A stretch of 64,000 nt of DNA from JAHELQ01 sp964491915 (GCA_964491915.1 CAZBHS010000007.1:84642-148641); one strand, 5' to 3'; shown: positions 41,177 to 50,003, numbered from the stretch's first letter. Translations and numbers: made by a program. Notes: generated from the letters alone by a model not told the origin.

Positions 41177-41839
41177 GTGCATTTTGAAATCCTCGTCGAA
41201 GACCAATCGGGAAAAAAAGCGCTCAAAATCCTCGTTCCCAAAATCATCGGAGACGATCATACATTCAGGGTTTTTGCCTATAAAGGAATCGGCCGCATCC
41301 CCAAAGGCCTCTCTGCAAAAGGCGACGCCAACAAACGCATCCTGCTCAACCGACTACCGAGCCTTCTCCGAGGCTATGGAAATACGTTCGCCAGTTATCC
41401 GCCCGATTTTCCGGCGGCGGTCATTGTGGTCTGCGATCTTGACGACAAATGCCTGAAAGCCTTCCGGCAAGAGCTTGACACGATTCTAAACACCTGCGAC
41501 CCCAAACCGGAAACCAGATTCTGCATTGCCATCGAAGAGGGTGAAGCCTGGTTTTTGGGCGACATTTCAGCCATCAAATCAGCCTACCCAAAGGCCAAAG
41601 ACACGGTCTTGAAGGCATATAAAAACGATTCTATTTGCGGCACCTGGGAATGCCTGGCCAATGCGGTATATACCGGAGGCTCAACCGCCCTTTCCGCCAA
41701 AGGCTGGCAGACCGTCGGCGCAGAAAAATCCCAATGGGCCGAAAAGATTACTCCCCACATGGATATCACAAATAATGCTTCTCCAAGCTTCGCATACTTC
41801 AGAGACAAACTGCGCCAACTAACCGCAACCATCTCCTGA
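41177..41839 (+). CDS. DUF4276-like, TOPRIM-type putative nuclease
   Basis: About 220 residues starting with GTG. FEILVEDQSGKKAL (Glu8) and VIVVCDLDDKC (Asp87, Asp89, Asp90) have the spacing and form of the glutamate and DxD motifs of TOPRIM domains and match DUF4276 proteins. FCIAIEEGEAWFLGD near 117 is a third conserved acidic block. DUF4276 partners of AAA ATPases are suspected toxins or nucleases of anti-phage modules. This role is inferred from fold and context. It is cotranscribed with the ATPase. Confidence 0.72.
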   Translation: MHFEILVEDQSGKKALKILVPKIIGDDHTFRVFAYKGIGRIPKGLSAKGDANKRILLNRLPSLLRGYGNTFASYPPDFPAAVIVVCDLDDKCLKAFRQELDTILNTCDPKPETRFCIAIEEGEAWFLGDISAIKSAYPKAKDTVLKAYKNDSICGTWECLANAVYTGGSTALSAKGWQTVGAEKSQWAEKITPHMDITNNASPSFAYFRDKLRQLTATIS

Positions 41840-41933
41840 TGAAATCGCTCTGTTACCTGTCCCCTAATTTGCCTCTCCGGCCACTGGAAACGAGCAAAAT
41901 AAAACAGAATCGGCTTAAATCGGTATATAACAA

Positions 41934-41962
41934 TTGACTTACGGCTTTCATTTCAGTATATT
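41934..41962 (+). promoter_or_regulatory. promoter of kinase operon (twin promoter B)
   Basis: TTGACT (41934-41939), 17-base spacer TACGGCTTTCATTTCAG and TATATT (41957-41962). Nearly identical to twin A at 39772-39800. It drives the 41977-44984 gene set. Confidence 0.75.
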
Positions 41963-41976
41963 TATAAGGTGATTTA

Positions 41977-42189
41977 ATGTGGAGAAAAATGTACCTGTCC
42001 CTGACTTTGTTTACCCAGCAGATCCACAGCTACCTTTCCTTCAACTGGAAAGATATGGGTATCTCTACCAAAGCCAAAGACCGCCGCTACGTACCAGATC
42101 CGAACAAGGCAGGTGATCTGGGAAATCTGCGTGAAAAAGCCCTGCTTAATTGGTATGCCCAAGCGGTAACTCGACTGGGAGGGAAGTAA
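41977..42189 (+). CDS. small hypothetical protein at head of kinase operon
   Basis: A 70-residue frame (ATG 41977) with AAGGTG 7 bases before it, ending 1 base before the next ATG. The sequence (WRKMYLSLTLF, then NLREKALLNWYAQAVTRLGG) matches nothing I know. A different frame from GTG 41979 is open for 45 codons (VPDFVYPADPQLPFLQLERY), so the true coding frame, if any, is uncertain and a frameshift between the two is possible. Its position directly behind the promoter makes it either a small component of the operon or a leader. Confidence 0.35.
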   Translation: MWRKMYLSLTLFTQQIHSYLSFNWKDMGISTKAKDRRYVPDPNKAGDLGNLREKALLNWYAQAVTRLGGK

Positions 42190-42190
42190 T

Positions 42191-42934
42191 ATGCCGCATC
42201 TACTGGAGTTCAAGCAAAGTGATCCTGAAATTGGAATTTGTGTTAGGGCGCCAATTGAAGGACCTGAATCTACGCTACTGAATGCATTTGTTCAACAATA
42301 TGCAGGCCGCCTTAGCACTTTAAAGCGTCATTATGCCTTGTTTTATGAGCCATTATTGCCGACAGGCTATCCTGATTTGGTTGTTGTCAGTTACAATCCG
42401 GCTAAGTATTCTTCCTGGACTGAGACCAGAAATGAATTGAGCGTTTTGGACTTAAAAGTTCTGCATCATTTATATTTCGTCGGAGGCTCGACATCTTCGT
42501 CAATAGAGCGACAATTGGGACTTGAAAGCAGACTGCTATTAAGAATACTGGAACGCCTCATGGACGTCTCGCTGGTGAGACGTTCCAGGCAAAAATGGTT
42601 ACCCAAACCTATGAGTGACTCTTATGGGATTAGTTGTATTAAAACAATCGAAGCGAAGATTTCTGATTGGCGTGGTGTACTTGGACAAGCACATCTCAAT
42701 CGGTGGTTTTCATCGGAATCATGCGTCTTGTCTCCTGTGTCGAAGCCATCGAAACAAATTATAAACAGAGCAAGGGAACAAGGCATCGGCATATATTCCA
42801 TGCCCTCGGGAACACAAGCGAAGATGATCCAGAAACCAGAGCGACTCAATGGTCTACCGGTTTCGTATGCATCATGGCTATTTAACGAATGGATTGGGCG
42901 GCAACTATTTAGAAATCGGAGGAACGTTTTATGA
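42191..42934 (+). CDS. winged-helix protein with nuclease-like C-terminal domain
   Basis: A 247-residue protein. Residues 80-135 (LSVLDLKVLHHLYFVGGST then SSIERQLGLESRLLLRILER) form a winged helix-turn-helix. Residues 145-215 read TIEAKISDWRGVLGQAHLNR then SKQIINRAREQGIGIYSM, resembling the E-x-K-containing PD-(D/E)XK-type block (Glu154, Lys156) in families where ExK is followed by DWxxALxQA and GIGL. A restriction-like nuclease or DNA-reading role is inferred; the upstream Asp of a full PD-D/ExK site is not certain. GGGAGG precedes the ATG. It overlaps the kinase gene by 4 bases. Confidence 0.6.
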   Translation: MPHLLEFKQSDPEIGICVRAPIEGPESTLLNAFVQQYAGRLSTLKRHYALFYEPLLPTGYPDLVVVSYNPAKYSSWTETRNELSVLDLKVLHHLYFVGGSTSSSIERQLGLESRLLLRILERLMDVSLVRRSRQKWLPKPMSDSYGISCIKTIEAKISDWRGVLGQAHLNRWFSSESCVLSPVSKPSKQIINRAREQGIGIYSMPSGTQAKMIQKPERLNGLPVSYASWLFNEWIGRQLFRNRRNVL

Positions 42935-43800
42935 TACCCGTGTCTACTGATCAAATAAACGCACAATTACCCTGGTTGCAGAACGTCAGCGAGCTTAAAA
43001 CAGGTGGGCAGAAAGCTGTTTATAAAGCAGTGCATTGCGACCATGGAAATGTGGTGCTGAAAATTGTACTTCGCGATGGGAATGATCCCCGGATATTGCG
43101 TGAAATAGAGATTGTAAAAACGAATTCTTTTCCTAATGTGCCGCTGATCTATGATGTAGGCACTGTGGCGTTTAACGGTAGTTCTTTTATCTACATTTGC
43201 GAACAACGGGTGACTGGGAGCGATCTTAGAACGGTTCTCGACACGAATGACAAGCTTTCATTGCCCGCAGTGTTGGCATTCCTTGGTAGCATGCTGAATA
43301 CAGTCGTCAAACTGGAGGAACAAGGCATTGTTCATAGAGACATCAAACCGGATAATATTTTGTATGATGAACAAGGCAATTATTGGTTAATTGATTTTGG
43401 AATTGCCAGAGACACAAAAAATGTCTCTTTAACTGCCACCAATGCGAATTTTGGTCCACATTCGGCGGGATATGCGTCTCCTGAACAATATCGAAATATG
43501 AAACGTCAAATTGATTCTCGTGCCGACCTATTCTCCATAGGTGTGGTAGCCTATGAAATGTTGCACGGCTTTAATCCATTTATCAAAGGCGCGAATAGCA
43601 TTATTGATGTTTATTTGAACACTGAATCTTTTACGGAAGACCCATCGGTTATTCCCGGAGATATCAACAATGAATTATCTGGATTTATTAACACTCTCAT
43701 GAAAAAAAACCATACATTCCGACCTCCATCGGCAGCGATTGCACTATCCTGGTTTACCGAGATTGCCAATAAGCTTAACTTAGAGGAGAGTGACCGATGA
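42931..43800 (+). CDS. serine/threonine protein kinase
   Basis: A compact 289-residue eukaryotic-type kinase, soluble, with no sensor or membrane domain. Subdomains: glycine loop TGGQKAVYKAV, catalytic Lys44 in VVLKIV, HRDIKPDNILYD (Asp137), LIDFGIARD (DFG Asp155), ASPEQYR in the activation segment, and DLFSIGVVAYEMLHG. All catalytic residues are intact. It lies between a nuclease-like and a barrel-like protein with 4-base overlaps at both ends, so the three must be made together. The kinase probably switches a partner protein; which one is unknown. Confidence 0.88.
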   Translation: MIPVSTDQINAQLPWLQNVSELKTGGQKAVYKAVHCDHGNVVLKIVLRDGNDPRILREIEIVKTNSFPNVPLIYDVGTVAFNGSSFIYICEQRVTGSDLRTVLDTNDKLSLPAVLAFLGSMLNTVVKLEEQGIVHRDIKPDNILYDEQGNYWLIDFGIARDTKNVSLTATNANFGPHSAGYASPEQYRNMKRQIDSRADLFSIGVVAYEMLHGFNPFIKGANSIIDVYLNTESFTEDPSVIPGDINNELSGFINTLMKKNHTFRPPSAAIALSWFTEIANKLNLEESDR

Positions 43801-44984
43801 AGCTATACCTCCAATTTGGTCACGGAATGATGGGGCTTTGCCGTGAACTTTTACCTAACATGCCTGGTTCAGCCGTCATTCTCAGTCCAAGAGATTTGGA
43901 TGAGAAACAGATTGAAAGATTTGGGAAAGATATTGAAAAAGCGGGAGGGACAACTCTTCTGGATCCCCAATTATACGCCCCTCGATGTGACCACCATAAA
44001 TTGACAAATCACACTTACTGGCCAAAAGGTTATTCAACAGAAACGACGGATTATAAAAATACCGTTTTGCCTTCTTTAAAGGCTTTAAATGACAGCGCGC
44101 AAGCGAGTGCATTCATCCTACCCGGTTTGTATTGTAAAAGGGTGACGGATATATGGCTCAATATTCATGACGATATAGTTGATGCTGCTACCAGCTATTC
44201 TGGGAAGAAAATAGGGACATTGTGTTTATCGGCAGAAACATTGCGTAATCAGGAGCAATTGGACCGACTGCTTACAAAGACAGAAGAGTGGGGCCTTGAT
44301 GGATACTATGTCATCGCGGCTCATCCCGAGGGAGAATATTTGGTTGACGATCCAGTTTGGCTCACGCATTTATTGTCCTTCTGCGCGGGTTTGAAGCTAC
44401 AAAATAAAGAAGTTATATTAGGATACTCAAACCATCAAATGCTTTGTACTGCTTGCGCCGGCATTGATGCTCTGGCAAGTGGGACCTGGATGAATGTTAG
44501 ATCCTTTACATTGGACAAATTTTTCAAGCCTGATCCTGATGAAGTAAAACGTAAACGAACTTGGTATTATTGCCCTCAAGCATTAACGGAAGTCAAACCG
44601 CAATTTTTGGATATCGCTTTGAACAACAAAATCCTGATGTCGTTGGCTCCATTACCTGAATATAATTCTCATTACGCCGAATTGCTATTTTCCGGCGCGC
44701 TTCCAACGAATGCGGCTTATAACGAACCAGCCTCATTCAAGCATTACTTAACCTGCTTGTATAGTCAGTGTCAAATGGCTTCCAAAGAAAGTTTTGATGA
44801 GACCATTAATTATCATCGGAAGTCGCTGAAAGGCGCGGGAAAGATGATTGCCTTTATGCATAAGCATGGCGTTCGGGGTCAAAAGAGAGATTTTGAGGAT
44901 TTCATAGATGTAAATTTGTCCGCGATTGACACATTCGAAGCAGAGAACGGTTTTTTACTTAAACGGATGTGGAGTAGCTTGTAG
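43797..44984 (+). CDS. conserved protein of unknown function, kinase-associated, barrel-like
   Basis: A 395-residue soluble protein. Blocks that look conserved by character are FGHGMMGLCREL, VILSPRDLDEKQ, RCDHHKLTNHTYWP, FILPGLYC, GYYVIAAHPEGEYLVDDPVW, VILGYSNHQMLC, ASGTWMNVRSF and TWYYCPQAL. The alternation of beta strands ending in polar residues with helices suggests a TIM-type barrel, remotely like tRNA-guanine transglycosylases, and the His/Asp/Cys residues could form an active site. I recall similar uncharacterised proteins next to kinases in other bacteria, but cannot name a family. It starts on a 4-base overlap with the kinase gene and ends the operon. Confidence 0.6.
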   Translation: MKLYLQFGHGMMGLCRELLPNMPGSAVILSPRDLDEKQIERFGKDIEKAGGTTLLDPQLYAPRCDHHKLTNHTYWPKGYSTETTDYKNTVLPSLKALNDSAQASAFILPGLYCKRVTDIWLNIHDDIVDAATSYSGKKIGTLCLSAETLRNQEQLDRLLTKTEEWGLDGYYVIAAHPEGEYLVDDPVWLTHLLSFCAGLKLQNKEVILGYSNHQMLCTACAGIDALASGTWMNVRSFTLDKFFKPDPDEVKRKRTWYYCPQALTEVKPQFLDIALNNKILMSLAPLPEYNSHYAELLFSGALPTNAAYNEPASFKHYLTCLYSQCQMASKESFDETINYHRKSLKGAGKMIAFMHKHGVRGQKRDFEDFIDVNLSAIDTFEAENGFLLKRMWSSL

Positions 44985-45070
44985 GTTATTAAACGTTCCT
45001 GAGGGATGTTCAACCACAGGCAATCAGGCTTTTTTTGAGAGTCTGCTCTGCCAAAAGCAGCCCCTCCCCC

Positions 45071-46282
45071 TCACCGCCATAGTCTGACGATGAACCGTTC
45101 TTCCTCTTGTACCAAATCCGGCTCCGTGCCGTTGTGTTCCTTCATGCCTTTGATGATCTTTCGGGGAATCCCCATGCCCATGTGCTCCAGATAACCGTAA
45201 TCCCGCATCACATCCTTGAGCAACTGATTCCGCGCAGCACGGCATCCGGCCCTCATCCGTTCCGGGTTGATCCCATTGGGCAACCTGCCGGGCGAAATAA
45301 TCTCGAGCCGGTCTTCGTAGATGGACAGCTCGATATCCGTGGAAGACAGCAAATAATCACGGTGCACCAGTGCGTTGACAATCGCCTCCCGCACCGCCTC
45401 GTCAGGGTAAGCCCATTTTTCCTTCCGGCGAGCCCCGTCTTCCAGATAAGCCGTCACTCCGATGTTACGCCTGACAAACTCCACCGCCTGCTCCACCAAT
45501 CCATTGGACAATAACTCGCCGTCGCTGAACAGGGGAGTGAGCGGTCCACGCAGCGACATTCGTTCGCGAGCCGCGTAATTCTTCTCCTTGCCCGGATACG
45601 CTACAGCGTCGATGCCCGCCTGCGGCAAAAACCGGTTCGGACTTTTGCCGAAGAGCAGGATGCCGGCGATGGTGGCCGGAACAGTATCTTCCTCTTCCAC
45701 AAAAAATTCAGTATTCACCAACAATGTCCGCCACCCTTCGATATCGTCTGCATCGGGAACTTCCTGAGAGCGAATCCTACTAAAATAATCCTTCAACCGC
45801 CGCCGGTCCAGATCATCCAGCCCAGAACCGGATACCCCTCTAACCTCCAACCGGAACGCCCCCCGCTGTTGAAACAACCGGGCCAATTCCTCAGGCCCCG
45901 CTTCACGACTCTGGCTGCCGACCCTTATATAATAGGAGCGGTGGTTGTTATGCCACACATGATGAACCCCCCAACCGCGATCCACCTGAACCACCGCCAC
46001 ATCCTTCCCCGGCTCCACATCCCGGATCACCTGAAAATAAGGAATCAATTCCGGTCGAATCTTATCCCGGCAAGCGCTCATCACCCACTCCTCCAGATTC
46101 TTCCTCTCGATCCCCACAACCGATCCGTCATCGTCAATCCCCAACAACACCCGGCCCCCCCGCAAATTAGCAAACGCCACCAACTCCTTGGCCAACTTAA
46201 AATTCTCAACCACATCACGCTTGTATTCAATGCCGGAGTTCTCAGGATTCTTTAATATTTCAAGAAGCTCTAACTTGGTCAT
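45071..46282 (-). CDS. AlbA_2 (Schlafen-like) domain putative transcriptional regulator
   Basis: A 403-residue protein. The N-terminal AlbA_2/Schlafen domain has NSGIEYKRDVVENFKLAKE, VAFANLRGGRVLLGIDDDGS and RSYYIRVGSQSREAGPEEL. The C-terminal half has the GHKL/HATPase_c_4 type: YPDEAVREAIVNALVHRDYL, EIISPGRLPNGI and RNQLLKDVMRDYGYLEHMGM, ending near a degenerate tail. These proteins are annotated as RecG-like helicases or regulators, and often accompany mobile or defence genes. It stands alone, convergent with the kinase operon. The intergenic stretch 46283-46504 shows nothing I can identify. Confidence 0.8.
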   Translation of the reverse strand: MTKLELLEILKNPENSGIEYKRDVVENFKLAKELVAFANLRGGRVLLGIDDDGSVVGIERKNLEEWVMSACRDKIRPELIPYFQVIRDVEPGKDVAVVQVDRGWGVHHVWHNNHRSYYIRVGSQSREAGPEELARLFQQRGAFRLEVRGVSGSGLDDLDRRRLKDYFSRIRSQEVPDADDIEGWRTLLVNTEFFVEEEDTVPATIAGILLFGKSPNRFLPQAGIDAVAYPGKEKNYAARERMSLRGPLTPLFSDGELLSNGLVEQAVEFVRRNIGVTAYLEDGARRKEKWAYPDEAVREAIVNALVHRDYLLSSTDIELSIYEDRLEIISPGRLPNGINPERMRAGCRAARNQLLKDVMRDYGYLEHMGMGIPRKIIKGMKEHNGTEPDLVQEEERFIVRLWR

Positions 46283-46504
46283 TTTTCACTTCCCTGTCAT
46301 TCAAAAAAAACATACAGCTATTTTAAATGAATTTCCCCTCTTTTTCAACGACAATCAGCCCAGTTTTTCTCCAAGATTTCACTCATCCGAGCAAATCTTC
46401 ATCATCAGGATTTCTCGCTCGATGCCATCGATCGATTCATCTCCCTTGGGCAGAGCATCATCCCGCGATTCTTGGTTCGATAGCTGCTGGGAACAACTCA
46501 ATTT

Positions 46505-47137
46505 TTATTTTTTGGATTCTATTATTCTAATTGTATTGATAATATCATCTTTTTCTTCTTGCGTCATGTCGTCTAGCTCATACGAATCTAATTGTAGTTG
46601 CAAGAAACGAATCGCATTTGTTATTTTATGGTCCCGGAGGTAAGCTCTTGCCGCCCCTCTTCGATTAGAGTCTCTGTCAAATAACTGAAGAAGATGCGAA
46701 CTCACGTAAGAATTCTCAAGTATTTTTTCTTGTGTGTCGGCAAGTTTCTTCTTCAGTTTTTCTTTTTTGTCCTGGTTAATTGAAAGAGAGGGGTCATCAA
46801 TAAATTGGGATAATACATTAATGAGGGCTCGCCAGGCATTTCCCCTGTGTTCGGTAAATTCTGACGTTAGGTCCGTGGATATTTCAATCCGCTTATTCAA
46901 TCGCCAATTAATCTCTTTCAGAGCTTCTGCAGCTTTTGTCTTCGCTATTTCTGTAGCGACTTCTGCCGCTGCCGCTTTGATTTTTGATTTTAATTCCAAA
47001 TATGATTTAATTTGAATGAAACCCGCAATTCCCACAAACAATAGGGTCCAGACTGTTAAGACCTGTGTAAGCTGTGTTACTTGATCTACATTTGGTCCAG
47101 TTGTTAAGAAATTAAGAATTATATTTCCCATCATCAT
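46505..47137 (-). CDS. membrane-anchored coiled-coil protein of a two-component operon
   Basis: About 210 residues. One transmembrane segment near 20-40 (VLTVWTLLFVGIAGFIQI) is followed by an Ala/Lys-rich helix (KSKIKAAAAEVATEIAKTKA) and a long charged helical domain that stays in the cytoplasm. I do not recognise a family. The ATG triplet run at 47137-47131 lies in the end of the response-regulator gene (26-base overlap), so it is coupled to it; a longer start at 47179 is open. It may be the output or a partner of the kinase-regulator pair upstream. Confidence 0.6.
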   Translation of the reverse strand: MMMGNIILNFLTTGPNVDQVTQLTQVLTVWTLLFVGIAGFIQIKSYLELKSKIKAAAAEVATEIAKTKAAEALKEINWRLNKRIEISTDLTSEFTEHRGNAWRALINVLSQFIDDPSLSINQDKKEKLKKKLADTQEKILENSYVSSHLLQLFDRDSNRRGAARAYLRDHKITNAIRFLQLQLDSYELDDMTQEEKDDIINTIRIIESKK

Positions 47138-47648
47138 ACTCCTGTGCAATGTTATATAGCTCTTTCGAATACTCTTCAAAATCGAAGACTTTTTTAGAAT
47201 CGACCTTCTGGGCTGAATAAGGGGGGGCTAGTAATTTCTTTCTAAGGCTTAATTTTTCTCTGGGTATGATTTGTTCAATGTTTCTTGCTGAAAAGATCAC
47301 TACCGGAATGTTTTTGTATTTTTCTTTTATTCTTATTCTTTTTTTGTGTTCTTCATCAGAGATGGCTTCATTTTTAAATTCCTTATCCCTCAAATCTAAT
47401 AAAAATGTTTCCCCACATTTTTCCGCGCTAGGGCATTGTTTTTTTGAATAGGCGCCTCTGGTTGGGATTATCAGATCGAGAACAATGATTTTAAAATTGT
47501 TTTCTTCGCTCTCTAGAAATTCCCATGCCTCCGTTGGAGAATTTGCAGGAAAAACATTGAAGTTTGTTTCTTCTAAAAAAGCCACAATTGGATCCATTCG
47601 AATCGTATCGTCATCAACTAACAATAGATCATATTTTTTTTCACTCAT
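47112..47648 (-). CDS. response regulator receiver protein with extended loop
   Basis: A 178-residue single-domain receiver. Acidic pocket D12-D13-D14 in LLLVDDDTIR, phospho-Asp58 in IIVLDLIIP, and PVVIFSARN (Ser replacing the usual Thr) near 120 are seen. Between strands 3 and 4 there is an insertion of some 45 residues containing CPSAEKCGETF with two cysteines. No DNA-binding domain follows, so it should act by protein contact. It sits 12 bases after the histidine kinase gene and overlaps the membrane coiled-coil gene. Confidence 0.8.
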   Translation of the reverse strand: MSEKKYDLLLVDDDTIRMDPIVAFLEETNFNVFPANSPTEAWEFLESEENNFKIIVLDLIIPTRGAYSKKQCPSAEKCGETFLLDLRDKEFKNEAISDEEHKKRIRIKEKYKNIPVVIFSARNIEQIIPREKLSLRKKLLAPPYSAQKVDSKKVFDFEEYSKELYNIAQEYDDGKYNS

Positions 47649-47660
47649 TTTGTTTACTCC

Positions 47661-50003
47661 TTAAATAACTGAACTATTAGGTATTTTAATTAAAAAAGTG
47701 GATTCATTTCCTGAGTCTCTACTCCTTCTATAATAAAGGTCATATCCTTTTCCGTGAGCTCTTAGTATTTCCCTGGACAACCACAATCCATATCCGGCAG
47801 TACCAGTGCAATATTCTTTGGCTTTTGGGGTTCGAAAACCTCTTTCAAAAATTTTTTCTTCATACTCTTGTTCAACCATAATCCCATAGTTTGTAATTGC
47901 AATAAGAATGCTATCGTTAGAGTTTTGTAGTTCGAAACTAATTGATGTGGAATGAAATGCATATTGAACTGCATTTCTGACTAGATTTCCGAATACTCTT
48001 TCCATATATGCTTTATCAACCATTGCTTTGATACCTAAATTGGTTCCAAAGTCAAAAGCCACACTTTTTCTTAATGCATTTGCGGCATATAAATGCGTTG
48101 CGGTTTTAATGAGTTCGAAAATATTTACTATTTCTGGATTAATCTTCAATTCTTGTTCGTTGAGAATGTTGATTACTGCTAGATCTGAAATTAGCCGATT
48201 AAGTTGGAAAGCTTGCTCTCTTTGGTCTTTGATTCGAAGCTGAATCTTTTCTATCTCGCTTAATCCAAATTTTATGACTAATTGTTTTTCAATCCACTGG
48301 AGGGAACCGTTCCAATAAGACAAGGTTAGTGCGATTTCGTGATTAAGAAAATCCAAAAAGGTTTTTTGAGCTTCATAATTCTCTTCCCTTTTGATTTCTT
48401 CATATGATATCTTTATTCTATCTAAAAGTGATCTCCTGAATCCTAACAAAAAAGCTCTGATGTATTCAGAAATTTGGCTTGTATATTGAGGCTTTGGATT
48501 TTTGCGGCCTATGAATATTGCAATACCGAATCTCCGATCATCTTTTGAGATTGCTAATGGGAATATCGCACAATGATCTTGTGGTTTATCATGGCTGTTC
48601 AATAGATGTTTTAAAATGTTTTCGGTCAGCTTGAATTCGTATTCGTCTTCTGGTAGCCGAGCTAAGTTATCGTATTCCGCTATGTGGTAAATTTTAGTTG
48701 GCTCGTTGAAAAATTTTGATTTGACATTAATATCAGCGGGAAGAATATAATCTTCTTTCTCAACTGTTTGGGGGAATATTTGAAATGTTTTTCGTTTAGC
48801 GATTTGGCTTTTGGAGCCTTGCTGGTTAATTAAAAAGTAACTCTCTTCAAATTGGCCGTACTCTTCCATTTTTTTTATGAATTTTTTGTACACATCCAGG
48901 CCGAATTGTTTCTTGTCAATTTCATGATTGTCCCAATCCAACACCAGTCTCTGCAACCAATATTCGTTTTTCATACGCCTGATTGACGCGTATCGTTCTT
49001 CCAGAGTATCTTGAATGTTAAGCACCGCCGACCTGGCGGTCTTCATGTAATTATCAAAATTTTTTGGATTGAACTGTTCGGATTTTTTAACGGATTCGAA
49101 TCTTTCCTCTAATATCTTCAATCGAACTGCAACCGAGGAGCCGGTATAGGCCTGCAGGGTAGTCAGTTCTTCGATGAATTTATCATAGATACCTTCATGC
49201 TCTAGGTTTGAGAGAAAATTTTTAAAAGAGAAATCTTTATTCCATAGGCCTCCTGTTACTGACGTGGCGACCCACCGTCCATTGATCAATATCGGAATAA
49301 CGATTTGCGAGAACCCGCACCACTTTTTGATTTTATAGATTTGTGGCACCTGGTCTTTTAAAATTGAATTATGGTTTGGCTGGTTTTCTAGGAAAGCGTT
49401 AACCCCACATGTGCAGTTTTCGCAATTTTTTGTGGCTGTTTCAAGTGTGGAAAGGAGTTTACAAAAATCATTCCAATTGTCCTTTGTGCGTGATGGAGCC
49501 CTTTCTCCATTGATGCGTGGAACGATACTTGTGCTAATCCCAATGAAACTTGATAGACTTCCAACCATCATGAGTAGTGTGTCATGTCCTATAAAACCGT
49601 AAATATTGTTGATTACTATAGCTTGTACTTTGTCGATAAACCTAACGAGCCAGAGATGTTTTTTATTATCGTTGAATCTTTTAGATGTAATGAGTCTTAA
49701 GCCTACATCATGTGTGTACGTCTTGTAGAAATGATTAGCTTCTTTTTCATCTGAAAAAAGGATATAGCGATAGTCGCACATGATTTCCAAAGGATCTGGA
49801 GTGACAGTGTTCGGGCCGTATTTTCTTCTAAATTCTTCCCGGCTCGATTTGTGACAATCAAAAATATACACATGATCGTCAAGTTTTCTTTCTAGATCTG
49901 TTCTAGCAAGTTTGTGTGAGGGACAAATCTTGTTGTGATCGATCATCCAATCTACAATGTCACCGATGCTTTTTCCGCATGGACATTTGGAAAAATTTGG
50001 CAT
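47661..50003 (-). CDS. histidine kinase with PocR-like sensor domain
   Basis: A 780-residue soluble kinase. The N-terminus has a cysteine/histidine cluster (CPCGKSIGDIVDWMIDHNKIC). A PocR-like ligand/cofactor domain lies near 140-290, with WNDFCKLLST, NCENCTCGVN and VIPILINGRWVATSVTGG. A GAF-like region spans 480-540. The dimerisation helix has His555 in LDFLNHEIALTLSYW, and the ATPase domain has VFGNLVRNAVQYAF and GTAGYGLWLSREILRAHG. No membrane segment is seen, so the signal is cytoplasmic. GGGAGGTGG lies before the ATG at 50003; an earlier in-frame ATG at 50048 is possible. The gene is visibly AT-richer than its neighbours, which suggests transfer. Confidence 0.78.
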   Translation of the reverse strand: MPNFSKCPCGKSIGDIVDWMIDHNKICPSHKLARTDLERKLDDHVYIFDCHKSSREEFRRKYGPNTVTPDPLEIMCDYRYILFSDEKEANHFYKTYTHDVGLRLITSKRFNDNKKHLWLVRFIDKVQAIVINNIYGFIGHDTLLMMVGSLSSFIGISTSIVPRINGERAPSRTKDNWNDFCKLLSTLETATKNCENCTCGVNAFLENQPNHNSILKDQVPQIYKIKKWCGFSQIVIPILINGRWVATSVTGGLWNKDFSFKNFLSNLEHEGIYDKFIEELTTLQAYTGSSVAVRLKILEERFESVKKSEQFNPKNFDNYMKTARSAVLNIQDTLEERYASIRRMKNEYWLQRLVLDWDNHEIDKKQFGLDVYKKFIKKMEEYGQFEESYFLINQQGSKSQIAKRKTFQIFPQTVEKEDYILPADINVKSKFFNEPTKIYHIAEYDNLARLPEDEYEFKLTENILKHLLNSHDKPQDHCAIFPLAISKDDRRFGIAIFIGRKNPKPQYTSQISEYIRAFLLGFRRSLLDRIKISYEEIKREENYEAQKTFLDFLNHEIALTLSYWNGSLQWIEKQLVIKFGLSEIEKIQLRIKDQREQAFQLNRLISDLAVINILNEQELKINPEIVNIFELIKTATHLYAANALRKSVAFDFGTNLGIKAMVDKAYMERVFGNLVRNAVQYAFHSTSISFELQNSNDSILIAITNYGIMVEQEYEEKIFERGFRTPKAKEYCTGTAGYGLWLSREILRAHGKGYDLYYRRSRDSGNESTFLIKIPNSSVI

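Noticed and set aside
46283..46504. Possible short gene in the gap between the AlbA-type regulator and the coiled-coil gene
   Set aside because: A 67-codon plus frame (from 46327) has no ribosome site and no similarity that I can recognise.
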